Part shown: positions 11,192 through 22,627 of the stretch, piece by piece
Position numbering within the stretch: the stretch's first letter is position 1
Layout of the letters: each line of letters begins with the position of its first letter
From: Micractinium sp. NFX-FRZ
Taxonomy: Eukaryota; Chlorophyta; Trebouxiophyceae; Chlorellales; Chlorellaceae
Direction of reading: 5' to 3'
Assembly: GCA_029339195.1 (NCBI GenBank)
Contig: JAPTJF010000113.1
Span: forward strand, 1 to 64,000
Length of the DNA stretch: 64,000 bases
Program-made: the position numbers and the translations under genes
The notes under the pieces: model-generated
What the model saw: only the letters and a program-made list of their open reading frames with translations
Database searches by the model: none
What the model was told of the DNA's origin: nothing

Positions 11192-13039
11192 ATGGTGTGG
11201 CAGCACCCCGTGTCGCTTGTCAGCGTCTATTGTGGCTTCTACCTCGCCATCGTCTTCCTGTCGCTCAGCATTGGTGCGTGGCAAGGCTTCAAAGATGTGG
11301 CGATCGCGCCAGGCCATCGGAGGGCCCCAGCAGCACGGCTTGGCCAACTGCCCACTGCTGACCGCTGCTGCCGCCTACCTGCCGCTGCCTGCTGCTTACG
11401 CCAACTCTGTGGCCCCCACCTTGGCCTGCCCCCCGCATGATTGCAGCCTGCGGCCTGTACTACCTTGCGGAGCTGTGTGAGGAGTATGTGATCACAGCCA
11501 AGCGCCTGATTGGCCACACCATCAAGGTGCGACCGATGACGGGGCGGGTGCGGGCGGGTGCTGGGTGCTGTGCGGCAGGTAGGGCACAGACCTGCCTCCG
11601 CCCGTCCACTCATCATAGGGCTCCCCATCCCAAGGAGCTTTGCAGCACCCTCTTCCCAAGCCATAACCGGTTCCCTTGACCTGCCGCAGGCGGAGCTGCT
11701 GCTGCACCTGCTGCTGTTCTGGGACCGCCTGCCGGTGGCGTGCCTGGGGTGCGGCATCGCGGCGCACATCGCCTACCTCCGCCTCCTCAAGCCCTTCCCC
11801 TACATCCAGCTCAGCTCCGGCAGCGGGCTGCTCAGCATAGCGCTGTGGCTGGCCAGCACGGGTCTGTGGGTGCGGCACTTCATGGGGACGTACTACACAG
11901 GTGGGCAGCGGGGGCCGGGTTTGGGGGGTTGTGGGGGTGGGGTGGGCGGGGAGAGGTGTAGGGTGGGGAGCGGGCGGCTGCAAGGCAGACGTTGCGGGGG
12001 GGCATGCGTTGTGGTTGTTGGAAGGAAGTGTGGCCAATTCGCCTTGCTCCGCAGGCATGCGGCATGCATCGTGTGCCATCAGCGGCCGCCCTGCTGCCAC
12101 ACAGCGCATGCGCAGAGTCCTGCTGTGCGTACATGACATGCCCGCCCGCCTGCCTGCCTCCTACTGCCCGCACCCGTGCTTCCCCACCTGACACGCCACC
12201 CCCCACCCGCTGCCACCTCGTCACCCTGTCCTCACTCTCTGCAGTGGAGTACATTGCCGCCTTCCTGCTGGTCACCACCTGGCTGGTGCCCTTTGCCTAC
12301 TTCCTGGGCATGAGCGGCGACAACGCGGTGCTGCCCGGGGTGAGCTGAACGGGGCAGGGCGGCGCAGGGCGGGGCAGGGCGGGGCATGTCATCTCTGCCA
12401 TGCGCTGCAGGCAGCATGTGTGTTGGGCGGGGTGGGGGCGGGCAGGCAAGCAGGCTTGGCTGGCAGGCAGGCAGCGCAGCGCAGCGTCTGCAGCGCTGAG
12501 ACCTTACCTCCTCGAAGCTGGCTGACTGGCCGGCGCTCTGAAGCCTGCACGCATCGTGCACCTCTCGCCTCACCCTTTGATGGATCCCCTGTGCAGGCGG
12601 GCGGCTACCCATACAGCATGGGCAGCAGCAGCAGCAGCGGCGCCCTGCAGCGCACGGCCAGCGGCAGGCCGGCGGCGCCGAGCGGCAAGAAGCGGCGGGG
12701 CCTCATGCTGCGCATCTTTGATGCGCTCAGGTGCGTTCAAGAGGTTGGTAGGGCGGGAAAGTGCAGTGCGCGTTCGATTCATTCGTAGACCACGGGGCAT
12801 GCAAAAGGTGGGCGCTCATGCTGCGCCTCTGCTACATTCCCAGGTTATCGCTTGCCCTTGGCCCCTCCTCCAATCCTGTCACCGCACATGCTGTCTGACC
12901 ACCCCATCGTCACCTCATGTACACACTCTCCCCCGCCCCAACCTACCTTTGCCCCTGCAGGCGCAAGCGCGACCAGGTGCTGCCCGACATTGCAAAGCAG
13001 CTGCCCGACGCCGCGCACCTTCTCAAGGAAAAGATCTGA
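11192..13039 (+). CDS. TEX261/Erv26 (Svp26) family transmembrane protein
   Basis: Six exons: 11192-11273, 11447-11526, 11690-11900, 12245-12339, 12597-12730, 12961-13039; 226 aa. The sequence IACGLYYLAELCEEY, the following hydrophobic segments, and EYIAAFLLVTTWLVPFAYF are diagnostic of the family. I count four hydrophobic segments and a basic cytosolic-looking C-terminus (KKRRG, RKRD). Yeast Erv26/Svp26 is an ER-exit cargo adaptor for Golgi glycosyltransferases, packaged in COPII vesicles; a similar early-secretory role here is inference. The insertion GYPYSMGSSSSSGALQ, before the basic tail, is Ser-rich. The ATG context is good (CACCATGG). The gene is divergent from the SLP phosphatase gene. 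Confidence 0.88.
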
Positions 13040-13175
13040 CGGCAGCCGCCTGCAGTGCGCCTGCAGCCGCCACCGGGCGCAGCTGCAGCTGCATGGGCGG
13101 CTGCTGCATCTTTTGAGCTCTCCCGCTGCTTGATGGGCAATTTTGCATTCTCTTTGTTTGCCTGTGCCTCACGTG

Positions 13176-13180
13176 TGTAA
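13176..13180 (+). other. TGTAA polyadenylation signal
   Basis: TGTAA lies 137 bases after the TEX261 stop codon. Confidence 0.5.
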
Positions 13181-13630
13181 ACAGTGCGCTCACCCACATG
13201 TGCAGCTAGCAGCCGGGTGGTCCAGATGCCATCGCCGTTCCGCAGTGCAGAGCCACTGCTGCAGAGTCCAGTTTCCAGGCTGGTACAGAGTGCTTGCTAA
13301 GGGCTGCGCAGTAGTGCTCCTGGCACGCCAGCCCAGTCAAGCGCGCATGCCTCACATGCTGTGCTGGCCCAACCTCGCTCACCCACGCCCCGCCACTGCT
13401 CATTGAACACGAAATGCGAGTGGATGGATGTGGTGCGCGGCGGAGCGCAGCAAGGCATCACAGGAGCGAGGGGTGTGGGGTCTCCCAGCCCGTGTTTTCT
13501 TCCCGCCCCCTGCCTCCGCTCATCGCCCTCCGGCCGCCCTGCCTCGGCCTCTTTAGCAGGTTAAAGTTGCCTACCGGTTGACTACCCGGTCTGGTCCTGC
13601 AATTCACAAGAGCCACCAAAACTAGCCACC
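13181..13630. other. Intergenic region and ribosomal P0 promoter/5' UTR
   Basis: No coding signal is visible. The last 100 bases include a pyrimidine-rich stretch and a near-inverted ACCGGTTGACTACCCGGT segment just upstream of the P0 ATG. Its role is unknown. Confidence 0.35.
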
Positions 13631-16600
13631 ATGCCGTCCGCTCGTGCCCTGGGCAAGAAGGAGAAGGCGAGTAGCTGCTACCCTGACCCCTGGACGCCGG
13701 GCAAGCGCGATGCAGCTGCGGGCGGCGCTGCTGGGGGCGAGGCGGCTGCATGGCATGCTGCGCACTGGGGGAGGCTGCTTGGCGCTCAACTGGTCCTTTG
13801 AACTCCTGTGTACCCCGCGCTGCAGTATGACGCCAAGCTGTGCCAGTTCATGGACACCTATGACAGGGCGTTCCTGGTGCACGCCGACAACGTCGGCTCC
13901 AAGCAGTTCATGGACATCCGCGCGGTGCGTGGGTGCAGGGTTGAGCGCGAGGCAGGCGGCGCTGGGGAGACAGCGGCAGCGGCGAGCCAAGTGGCGGCTG
14001 CAGCAGCGGCAGGGGTGCAGGCCTTCCCGCCGGCCGGCTCTGTGGGCCAGCTATGGTGGATTGCTGCTGCCGCCACTCACTGGGGGTGCTGGACATGCGC
14101 CCCTGCCCACAAACGCGCTGCGTTTGTCTTCGCCACTCCGCCCGCTGCTTCACCGCCGCCTGCCCGCCGCCCGCCCGTCGCGGAATTGCTCCCGCCGCTG
14201 CCCTGCTGGCCCACCTCACGTGTGTCCTTGTGCGGCTGCCCTGCCCCCCTCCTCTCCTCGGCACCCCTGCAGGCCATCCGCGACCACTCCCAGATCCTGA
14301 TGGGCAAGAACACCATGATGCGCCGCTCCATCCGCCTGTACTGCGAGCGCACTGGTAACGACCAGTGGCTGCAGCTGCTGGACCACATGGTCGGCAACGT
14401 GGGCCTCATCTTCACCAAGGGCGACCTCAACGAGGTGCGCAGCTAGGTGGATAAGAGAGAGAGCTGAGCAAAGGGGGTGGGCTGCGCTGGGGCGGCTGTG
14501 TGGGCCGCTTCCTGACCAAAGGCGAGATGCGCCGGTTGAGGGTTCATGTTGGAGGGTGATATAAGGCAGGAAATGGGCTGGAAAGGAGGCTGCGCAGGAG
14601 GCTGCGCTGCAAGGGTAGGCTTCGGTTTCACTTGCGGGGAAATCCACAAAGCGGTGCGTACAGCAGCTATTGAAACGGTGCTGTGCTGGAGGTGGGCTGC
14701 GCTTGCGCGTGTCGCGCTGTGTTGGCATGCCTGTCCTCCATATAATCAACCCATGCCATCAATCTTCCCATTGCCTTCTTGCATGCTCACGAGATGCATC
14801 GATGAGTTCTAGTGCGTCTCCCCCTAACGCTCCCTGACACTCACTACAACACGCGCGTCCCGCTCCTCACCATGCCCTCCCTGTCCCCCTCCCCGGCCCG
14901 CAGGTGCGCAAGGTGATTGACGAGTTCAAGGTGGGCGCCCCCGCCCGCGTGGGCCTGGTCGCCCCCAACGACGTCACCATCCCCGCCGGCAACACCGGCA
15001 TGGACCCGTCCCAGACCTCGTTCTTCCAGGTGGGTGCGCTGACGGGGCTGGGCTGCGGTGGTGGGCGTGGCTGGTGGTTGGGTTGGGGCCTGCGGTCGGA
15101 GGTGGGCTGTTTTGAGGGGGTATGGGCCCCTCCCAAACCTTCCTTCCTCTAGTTGTTCAGCTTCAACCTTACCCGCTTGAAGTCGTGTACATGGTGAGCA
15201 GCTTGTGGGAGCCTGGGACAGCAGGCAGGCAGGAAGCCCTGGCTGCCGGCCCTTCCCTCCCAGCTCGCCTTTCTACCCGCTTCCTCGGCACCAACCCCTT
15301 TGCTTGCCACCCCCTGTCTTGTGCCTGCCCTCTGCGTCCCCAGGTGCTCAACATCCCCACCAAGATTAACAAGGGTTCCGTGGAGATCACCGCCGATGTG
15401 GCCCTGATCAAGACCGGCGACAAGGTGGGTTCCTGGTGCATCGCGTGGCCTGGCGGGGTGTGGTGGGTTGGGGGGTGGCTTGGTGGTTTGCAGCGCGCGT
15501 TTGGGAGCCCGGCCCGTGTGTGTGCTGTGGCCAGGCCATGCGGCTGCAATCGCACAGCAGTGGGCGCCTGCGCCCTCCTTGATCCGACTCCCCCTCAGCT
15601 GCCAGCCCCTGCGCCCCGCTCCCCTTCTCATCCCGCTCCTGAACGCCTCTCCTCCGCCCTCCCCCTACCGTATCGCTCCCCCACCTCTCGCCCTGCAGGT
15701 GGGCGCCTCTGAGGCCACCCTGCTGTCCAAGCTGGGCATCAAGCCCTTCTCCTACGGCCTGGTCATCCAGCAGGTGTTCGACTCCGGCAGCCTGTACGAC
15801 CCCAAGGTGAGCCCTGCTGTGGGGTGCAGCCTGTCACGAATGTGGGCTGTAGTGAGAGAAGGTGGGTGTGGTCACCCGGCAGGTCTTCAGCTCCGGAAGC
15901 CTCTACGACCCCAAGTTCAGCTCCCCCTGGAGTATGGAAGAAGAATGGGTGCTGTCGTGATAGCAGGGTGGGCCTGGTGATCCAACAGCTCTTGTTTACT
16001 GCGGCAGCTGTCACCCATTGGACCGCTTCTGACGCCGTTGCTGCCCTCTTTGTGTGTGTGTGTGTGTGTGTGCGCGTCATGCCAACAAGTGCTGCACGTC
16101 ACCGACGACGACTTTGCGGGCACCCTCTCCCACTGCCCTTCTCACGCCGCCTGCCTCCCTGTGTGTGTGTGTGTGTTTGGCAACGTTGTGTCCAGGTGCT
16201 GGGCATCACCGAAGACGACCTTGCCTGCGCTCCCACTGCTGCTGCTTCTGACGCCGTCTGCTTCCCTCTGTGTGTGTGTCGTGCCGACAGGTGCTGGACA
16301 TCACCGACGACGACCTCTCCGGCTTCCTGGTCGCTGGCCTGCGCAACGTGGCGGCGACCTGCCTGGCCCTGGACTTCCCCACCATCGCCTCTGTGCCCCA
16401 CTCCCTGGTCAACGGCTACAAGAACGTGCTGGCGGTCGCCGTGGAGACCGACTACACCTTCCCCCTGGCCGAGAAGGTGGGCGGGCACAGCGGGCGGGAT
16501 GACCTGCGCACGAACCGGATCTGTGGCAGCGGGGCTGGGATTTAGGGGAGGGGTCATAGTCTCCTTCCTGGCCGAGCCAGCAAGGGCAGGTTGTCTCTGC

Positions 16601-16900
16601 AGCCCGTGTAGTTGAGGTGCGGGCGGTTTGCAGCAGTCGCACCCGCTCCATCAGCTCACTGGACTGCCCCGCCCCCCCGGTCTCCTCCTCTCACCTCCAT
16701 TCTGACCTCCTCCCTGCCCTCCCCCTCTCCCCCCACACCCACATGAACACCGACAGGTCAAGGCCTTCCTGGCCGACCCCTCGGCCTTTGCCGTGGCTGC
16801 GGCCCCCGCCGCCGGCGGCGCCGCCCCGGCCGCCGCCGCCGCCGCCCCTGTTGAGGAGGAGGAGGAGGAGGAGGACATGGGCTTCGACCTGTTCGACTAA
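13631..16900 (+). CDS. RPLP0: 60S acidic ribosomal protein P0
   Basis: Eight exons: 13631-13666, 13826-13924, 14273-14434, 14904-15029, 15344-15424, 15699-15806, 16291-16476, 16757-16900; 313 aa, the normal family length. P0 is the rRNA-binding base of the ribosomal stalk that anchors P1/P2 and recruits translation GTPases. The sequence shows [36 protein letters not shown] and the insertion domain ([20 protein letters not shown]), an Ala-rich hinge and the conserved acidic tail ending MGFDLFD. Every intron is phase 0. Intron 1 most likely uses a GC donor (AAG|GCGAGT), because the nearby GT leaves a frame with a stop. The last large intron is full of ghost exon fragments (separate entry). Context GCCACCATGCC favours strong translation initiation. 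Confidence 0.95.
15807..16290 (+). repeat. Intron of RPLP0 packed with degenerate exon-boundary copies
   Basis: Three units of about 100 bases end at 16090, 16195 and 16290. Each has a TCT(G/C)ACGCCG box, a (GT)n run and an acceptor-like end followed by a copy of the next exon's start (VLDITDDDL). The third is the real exon. The first has AACAAG in place of a CAG acceptor; the second has an intact TCCAG. At 15870-15915 a copy of the preceding exon's end (SGSLYDPK) has its donor changed from GTGAGC to TTCAGC; part of the same exon recurs near 15968-15990. (GT)n runs lie near 16049-16073 and 16160-16176. Confidence 0.8.
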
Positions 16901-17123
16901 GCAGCTGGCAGCAGCTGGCGCTGAGCTGGCAACAGCTGAGCTGGCGGCCGGCTGGTCGCACTGTCCGATAGAAGGAGCCTGGTTGCAGGTGGAAGGCGGG
17001 CGGCAGCAGGCGCGACGTGCCCGCCGCCGCCGCTGCCCCTGCCGCCCGCCCCGCTCTGCCCCGTGACTGCGGTGGATGCCGAGGCGGCGCCTGCTGCGCC
17101 CCCGCAGCGGGCGCCCCTCTCCA

Positions 17124-17128
17124 TGTAA
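17124..17128 (+). other. TGTAA polyadenylation signal
   Basis: TGTAA lies 224 bases after the RPLP0 stop codon. Confidence 0.45.
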
Positions 17129-17782
17129 CTGCTCGCGAGCAAAGCAGAGATGCCCCTCGGGAGGCGGTGGCAGCAGGCGGGCCGGCAGCAGGTGTGGCGT
17201 GGGGCGCAGCCTCTGATTTGGATGCCCGCCTCCCTGGCTTGCTGGGGGTGGCCTGGGGCTTCAGCTTGCATTTGCTCCCAGACCCCGGTGGGACTTCTCG
17301 TGATACCCTGTCTATACACCCTGTCAGCTCGCTCCTCCTTCCTGGTGGGGCTATCGACCTAATGGTCAGGGGAAGCTGGCTGCCTGTGGCAGAGGTGCAG
17401 ATGCGCGCAGTACTGGCGCCAGCCATACACGCACCTCCACCGTCTTCAGGAGTGTTCTGAGGGCAGGTGACGAGTGTTCACGCAAAGCAGGCTGCAGCAG
17501 TCAAATGCTGCCCCCATTCCTGATAGGACGTCTTGTGAAGCAACCCTGTAGCTCTGGTGCAGCTGCGCCGGAAGCTGCCGCCCACAGCGGGGCGGGGTGC
17601 CGCCCTGTGCTGGCCTTCCTTGTGCCCATCTATCACTGCGTACCCTGTTTCAGCACGTGCTCACTCTGTTTCAGTCCCCACACACTGCTGCTCCCTGTGT
17701 CAGCCTTTCGTATATTTTAGGCCGGGTGGTCATCCACCCCTCAACGAACGGGATGCGACGATACAGCTCCGGCCACGGATGA

Positions 17783-17788
17783 TATAAA
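17783..17788 (+). promoter_or_regulatory. TATA box of the papain-like protease gene
   Basis: GATATAAAGCC is a good TATA box 150 bases before the ATG at 17938. The remaining intergenic sequence 17129-17782 shows no coding signal that I can support. Confidence 0.6.
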
Positions 17789-17937
17789 GCCCGGCCCCCG
17801 ATTTCCACACAGCACCATTGCACCTCCAGGTTGTCTCCGCCTACACCGAGCTGCCCACCGGGGCTCCGACCGGCACTTCCTTCTCTAGTGTGCGCACCTG
17901 TGGCCGTTCTGCTGTCTCTACCGTCCCCGTCTCCGCC

Positions 17938-20900
17938 ATGAGCGGCACGCGGCTCTTCCTAGCCACGGCGGCCCTCCTGCTGTGTGCCACGGGCTGTGTG
18001 CAGGCCCAGGGCCTGAGTAACTCTCGGTGGAAGGGGAGACGCTACAGGGATAGAACTGAAGCAGCCTCGGAGGCTACCCTTCTAAACACGGTGAGCCGCT
18101 GGCCAGCTGCAGGCGCAGCTGACCTTCCGGCGCCAGAGGACGCTCGCCCGCTCTTTTTCGTGCTCCCCGGTTTTGGCAGGAACTCCTCCTGCTCCTTCGG
18201 TTGTCTTGTCGAAAGTGCGGTTTGCATCACGCGTGGCGGGGATTGCCCCCCAGCTGGCCGGTCAGGTACCACCAGGCTGGGGCCGCGTGACGCGCACCCA
18301 GACGCCGCCGAGCCCGCCGCCACCCCCACTGCTGGCACTTGACTCTTCTTGTCATCTCGCCCATCGCCCACTCACTGCTGCAGAACTCGACCGCGAAGGA
18401 CGAGCTGTGGTCTGATTGGAAGCGGACCTTTGGCAAGAGCTACTCCGGCTCCACGGTGCGCACCCTCGAGGGCACAGCGGGCTGGGCCGCCCAGCAGCGG
18501 CAGTCAACTGCCGCCTGCGGCCGCCAATCGTAATCACACTCGTGGTCTAGTGTACCACTGATGCCCCACAGGATGTGCGTGCAGGTCAAGAATGAATTGA
18601 CTATGAAAATGTAACGGCCACGTACACGGCCTCACAGGCCGCCCTGTGCTGCCTGCCCTGCTTCACCCCTCCTCTCCTCCCCTCTCCCGCCTGCAGGAAA
18701 ACACGCGCAAGGCCGCCTTCCTGACCAACCTGCAGGCCATGATCACCAACAACCTGCAGAGCGGCGCCCGCGCCTACCAGGGCCTGCACAAGTACAGGTG
18801 AGGGTGGGGGTCGAGCGCAGGTTGAGAATGAGTGCCGAGGGGAGCACAAGGTGGCGTGGGAGGGATCCCCGGGAGCTGAACGTTGCGCTAGCGCAGGCTG
18901 CCGCCAGGCCACAGAGAGGCATGCCGGGCTGGACGCTGCCCAGCCCTCAGCTGAGGGCCAAGCTCCCTTTGCCTGTGGTGCACGTTTGTGAAGGCCCGCA
19001 TGGACGTGCGCGCTGCGGAAAACAACCATTCAAACCTCTCCCCAGATCACCCCTGCCGCCCCGCCCCCCGGCCTGCCCCCGCCTGCCTCCGCCCACCCCC
19101 TCACACAGCCTTGCAGCGACCTCTCCTGCTGCAAGCTTTCACGCTCCCTCCCACTGCCCGCTCCTGCACCTCCCCCACTCCCCTCTCACCACCCACCAAT
19201 TCGTGCACCCCCTTTGCCCACCCCCACATGCAGCGACCTCTCCTTCGCCGACTTCACCGGCACACGGGTCATGAAAACCGTCAACATGACGCGCATCCGC
19301 ACAGGCATCCCCCGCCCCCGCCGCCTCTCCTCCCGCAAGCTGGCCCAGGCCGTCCCCAACGAGTGGGACTGGCGCACGCAGGGCAAGGTGCCCGACGTGC
19401 GCGACCAGGGCGGCTGCGGCTCCTGCTGGGCCTTTGCCGCCGTGGGCGCGCTGGAAATCAAGGCGGCCATCGACACCGGCGGCACCTACGACACCAGCGA
19501 GCAGCAGCTGACCAGCTGTGTGAATAGAAACACCGATTCCAGCTACGGCTCTGCTGGCTGCAACGGCGGGTACTCTGGTGAGAGGGGCGGCACCGGGGGA
19601 AGCAGGAGGGCTGAGGGCGCTTGGGGCGCCTGCTGGTGCCGGCTGGGCCGAGGCTGCAGGTGGCTGGCTGTGCGCTTGTGGGCACAAGGGGGGCCAGCTG
19701 GGCAGAGGCTGCACCTGGCTGGCTGTGGGCTTGCACAGGAGGGCGGGGCCAGCCACCCAGCCGGCTTGCTGTTCAGCTACCGTCAGCTGCGCTCTCCGCG
19801 CGCTCCCCTGACCCCGCCTGCCCCCTCTCTCTCCTGCCTGCCCAACCTGCCCGCAGATGATGCGCTGGATTACGTGAGCCGTCGGTTTGTGACGACTGAG
19901 GCAGACTATCCGTACGTCAGCGGCAACACGGGCGCCACTGGCTCCTGCACCCTCAAGACCAGCGCCCCCTCGGGATCCATCAAAGTACTCCCAATCCCCG
20001 GCTACACAAGCGTGGCCCCCAACGCCGACGCCCTCATGACAGCCGTCTCCTCTGTGGGCCCTGTCGTTGTCTACTTTAATGTCAAGGTGAGCAGGGGCTG
20101 CAGCGGCATGGGCTGCAAGGCAGAGCGGCAGCGGCAGGGCCGGGCTGCGTTTGCGCTTTGCTGCGCCCCCGCACAGACGCGCCCCAACCCACCCCCTACC
20201 CATCATACCCCACCCCACCCCACCATGTGCAGAACTCCTTTTATTCCTACACCAGTGGCGTCTACCAGGCCTCCTCATGCACCAGCGAGACCATCAACCA
20301 CGGTGAGCCGGTGCCGCCTTGTTGGATGACCCGGCTGGCAGCCAAGCACGGCCCCCTCTGGGTAGGGGGCCGCTGTTGCGAGGGCCAGTGCCAAAGCGCC
20401 ACCACCAGGCTGGCAGCCCACCGTTGCCTTGGGGAGTGGAGCGCCGCAGCAGGGCACGCGGCAAAGGCAACCACGTCTCTGCGTGCCTGACGGCAGGCTT
20501 GATTGCCATCACAATCGTGATCTCAACCGAGCGCCTGTGATGCTCACCCCACCAAGTGCCCCCCCCCCCCCCCCTCCCACCACCCCTGCTCCAGCTATGG
20601 TATTGGTCGGGTACAACAAGACCGCAGGCGTGGGCTCCCAAGACTCTTATTGGATCATCCGCAACTCTTGGTGAGCGACCCCACAGTCAAAAGTGCGGCA
20701 ATAGAGGCTGACTGACTGGCTGATGGGTGGGTTACACGTCTGTTCAGGACAAACCTGTGCTGCGCAGTGGAGGATTAGGGTACAAAGTTACTAAACAACC
20801 ATCACCCACCATCACCACCCCTGGGTGCCAGCTGGGACAGGGGGGCGGCGGCACCCCACTTGCATGCCCGTGCGCCTGCCCGCCCACCCTCTCCACCGCG

Positions 20901-21693
20901 CCTCACGCTGCTTGCTGCCCTGCCCACCTCTGCCCGCAACCCTCCTCCTCTCTTCAGGTCGGCTGACTGGGGCGATGGCGGGTACATCAAGGTGCAGATG
21001 ATGGCTGATACTGTGGGCGCCTGCGCCATGTACTCCGGCCTCTACCTGCCCGCCACCACCTCCAACGGCGGTGGCCCCGCCCCGCCGTCTCCCCCCTCGC
21101 CGCCGCCCCGGTCGCCGCCGCCGCCCCGGTCCCCCTCCCCCAGCCCGCCGCCCCCCAAGCCTGTGCCCTCCCCCAAGCCACCCAGCCCCGCTCCTCCGCC
21201 GCCTAGGCCTGTCGCTTCCCCCAAGCCCCCGGCGTCATTCCTTGCCCCCAAGCCCCCCAGGCCCTCCCCGCCCCCTCCCCGCCCGGTTCCCTCCCCAAAG
21301 CCTCCTCGCCCGTCGCCGCCTCCCCCCAAGCCAGTGAGGTCCCCCAGTCCTCCCCCCTCCCCCCCACGCCCCCCGAGGCCCTGCCGCCCCGACAACGCCG
21401 GCAGCAACTGGCAAGACGACGGGTGGGGTGACAACGGTGTGGGCGCCCCTCGCTGCCGCCCCCCGCCCTCCCCGCCCCGGAGCCCCCCGCCACCCAGGCC
21501 GAGCCCGCCGCCGCCCAGGCCTCCGCCCCCCAGCCCCCCGCCTCCACGTCCCACGCCCCCCAGCCCTCCCCCTCCTGAAGTCAACCCCAGCCCTTCGTTC
21601 GAGCCCTCTCCGCCCCCAAGCATTGCGGGCATTCGGCGTCCCCCCCCCCCCCGCCCCCGGCCCCGACCCCCGCCTCCTAGGCGCAACAAGTGA
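17938..21693 (+). CDS. Secreted papain-like cysteine protease with proline-rich C-terminal tail
   Basis: Eight exons: 17938-18090, 18384-18455, 18697-18797, 19234-19577, 19857-20086, 20233-20302, 20595-20670, 20958-21693; 593 aa. The N-terminus is a clear signal peptide (hydrophobic LFLATAALLLC, then VQAQG). An I29 propeptide follows (ELWSDWKRTFGKSY ... SDLSFADFT). The mature C1A domain begins near NEWDWRTQGKVPDVRDQ. The catalytic Gln and Cys are in DQGGCGSCWAF, the His in NHAMVLVGYN and the Asn in IIRNSWSADWGDGGYI, so the enzyme looks active. The last exon adds about 210 residues of SPPPP/PKP repeats, interrupted by a Cys-containing NAGSNWQDDGWGDNGVGAPRCRP segment. Such Hyp-type repeats are known in chlorophyte wall proteins (pherophorins); a wall or matrix location is inference. 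Confidence 0.9.
21069..21690 (+). repeat. Proline-rich coding repeats in the protease C-terminus
   Basis: Imperfect repeats of SPPPPRP, PSPKPPxP and PPPSPPP occupy two blocks separated by a short Asn/Asp/Trp segment with two Cys. They encode the tail of the papain-like protease and are extremely C-rich on this strand. Confidence 0.85.
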
Positions 21694-22627
21694 GGAGGGG
21701 CCAGTGGCCTCCCGCCCCCGGCCTGTCGCTGCAGTGACATGGCAGGCAGGTGTGGAGGCACCCCTGCTACGCCGGCCAGGCGACACAGTGCAGCTTGCAG
21801 CAGCACGCGCCAGCTGTGCGCATGGCTGATGCGCATGGGGCATGCCTCCCTTTGCGCCATGCCCCCTTTGCACAACGCACACGCACGCCAGTCGATTCTT
21901 TTCCCTCCCTGCGGTTTTCATTCCAACCCCCTTTTCCACCCCTCTCGCGCACTTGTCCACTTTTGCATGCTGCCCTTGCCAGCGCAGCCAGCCCACCTGA
22001 CCTTAGTTTCCAAACTACCTGCCTCACAAATCCCTTGCACAATCGCTCACAGCTGCTCCAGCAGCCCTGCCTAAATGCCCTTGCAAACAACCCCTTGCCC
22101 CACATGCAACTTACACCGGTCCATTCAACGCTCCCCTGCGACAGCTGAGCCCTTTGCACTGCCATCTCATCCCCGCCGCCGCATGTCGCCTCGGCCCTAC
22201 CTGCCCCTGTTCTGCGGCGTGTCTCACGCCGCATGGAAGGTTTTTATGGCACCTGCTAACCACCTGTCAGCAGTTTACACCGCGCCCCTTCTTACACACA
22301 CATGCATCCCATCTTCTGTTGTGTGCTGCCCAGGGGCTGTTGCATAACGTTGCAAGCCGCATTGCACAGGCCAGTACAGTCGCAGTGGCACAGGCGGGCG
22401 CAGATGGCATGAGCTGGCATGAGGTGGCGCGCCGGGGCAGCAGTGCTCGGGATGCTCCCAAGGCTGCCAGGGGTCTGCAGGACTGGCTATCGGGCATGAG
22501 CTGGCGGTGCTGCTTGAGGCACATGTCCTGCTCGGAGCACGCTCCTGCTTGAAGCACAGTTGCAGGCAGGCAGGCGTGACGTCCCCTCAGGCGGCCCACC
22601 CCTCAGCTGTCATCATCCTTCCCTTCG
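21694..22627. other. Convergent intergenic region
   Basis: 3' flanks of the protease gene (+) and the Ala-rich gene (-). Minus-strand TGTAA signals (TTACA on this strand) occur near 22275 and 22291 and could serve the minus-strand gene. No gene is supported here. Confidence 0.45.
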
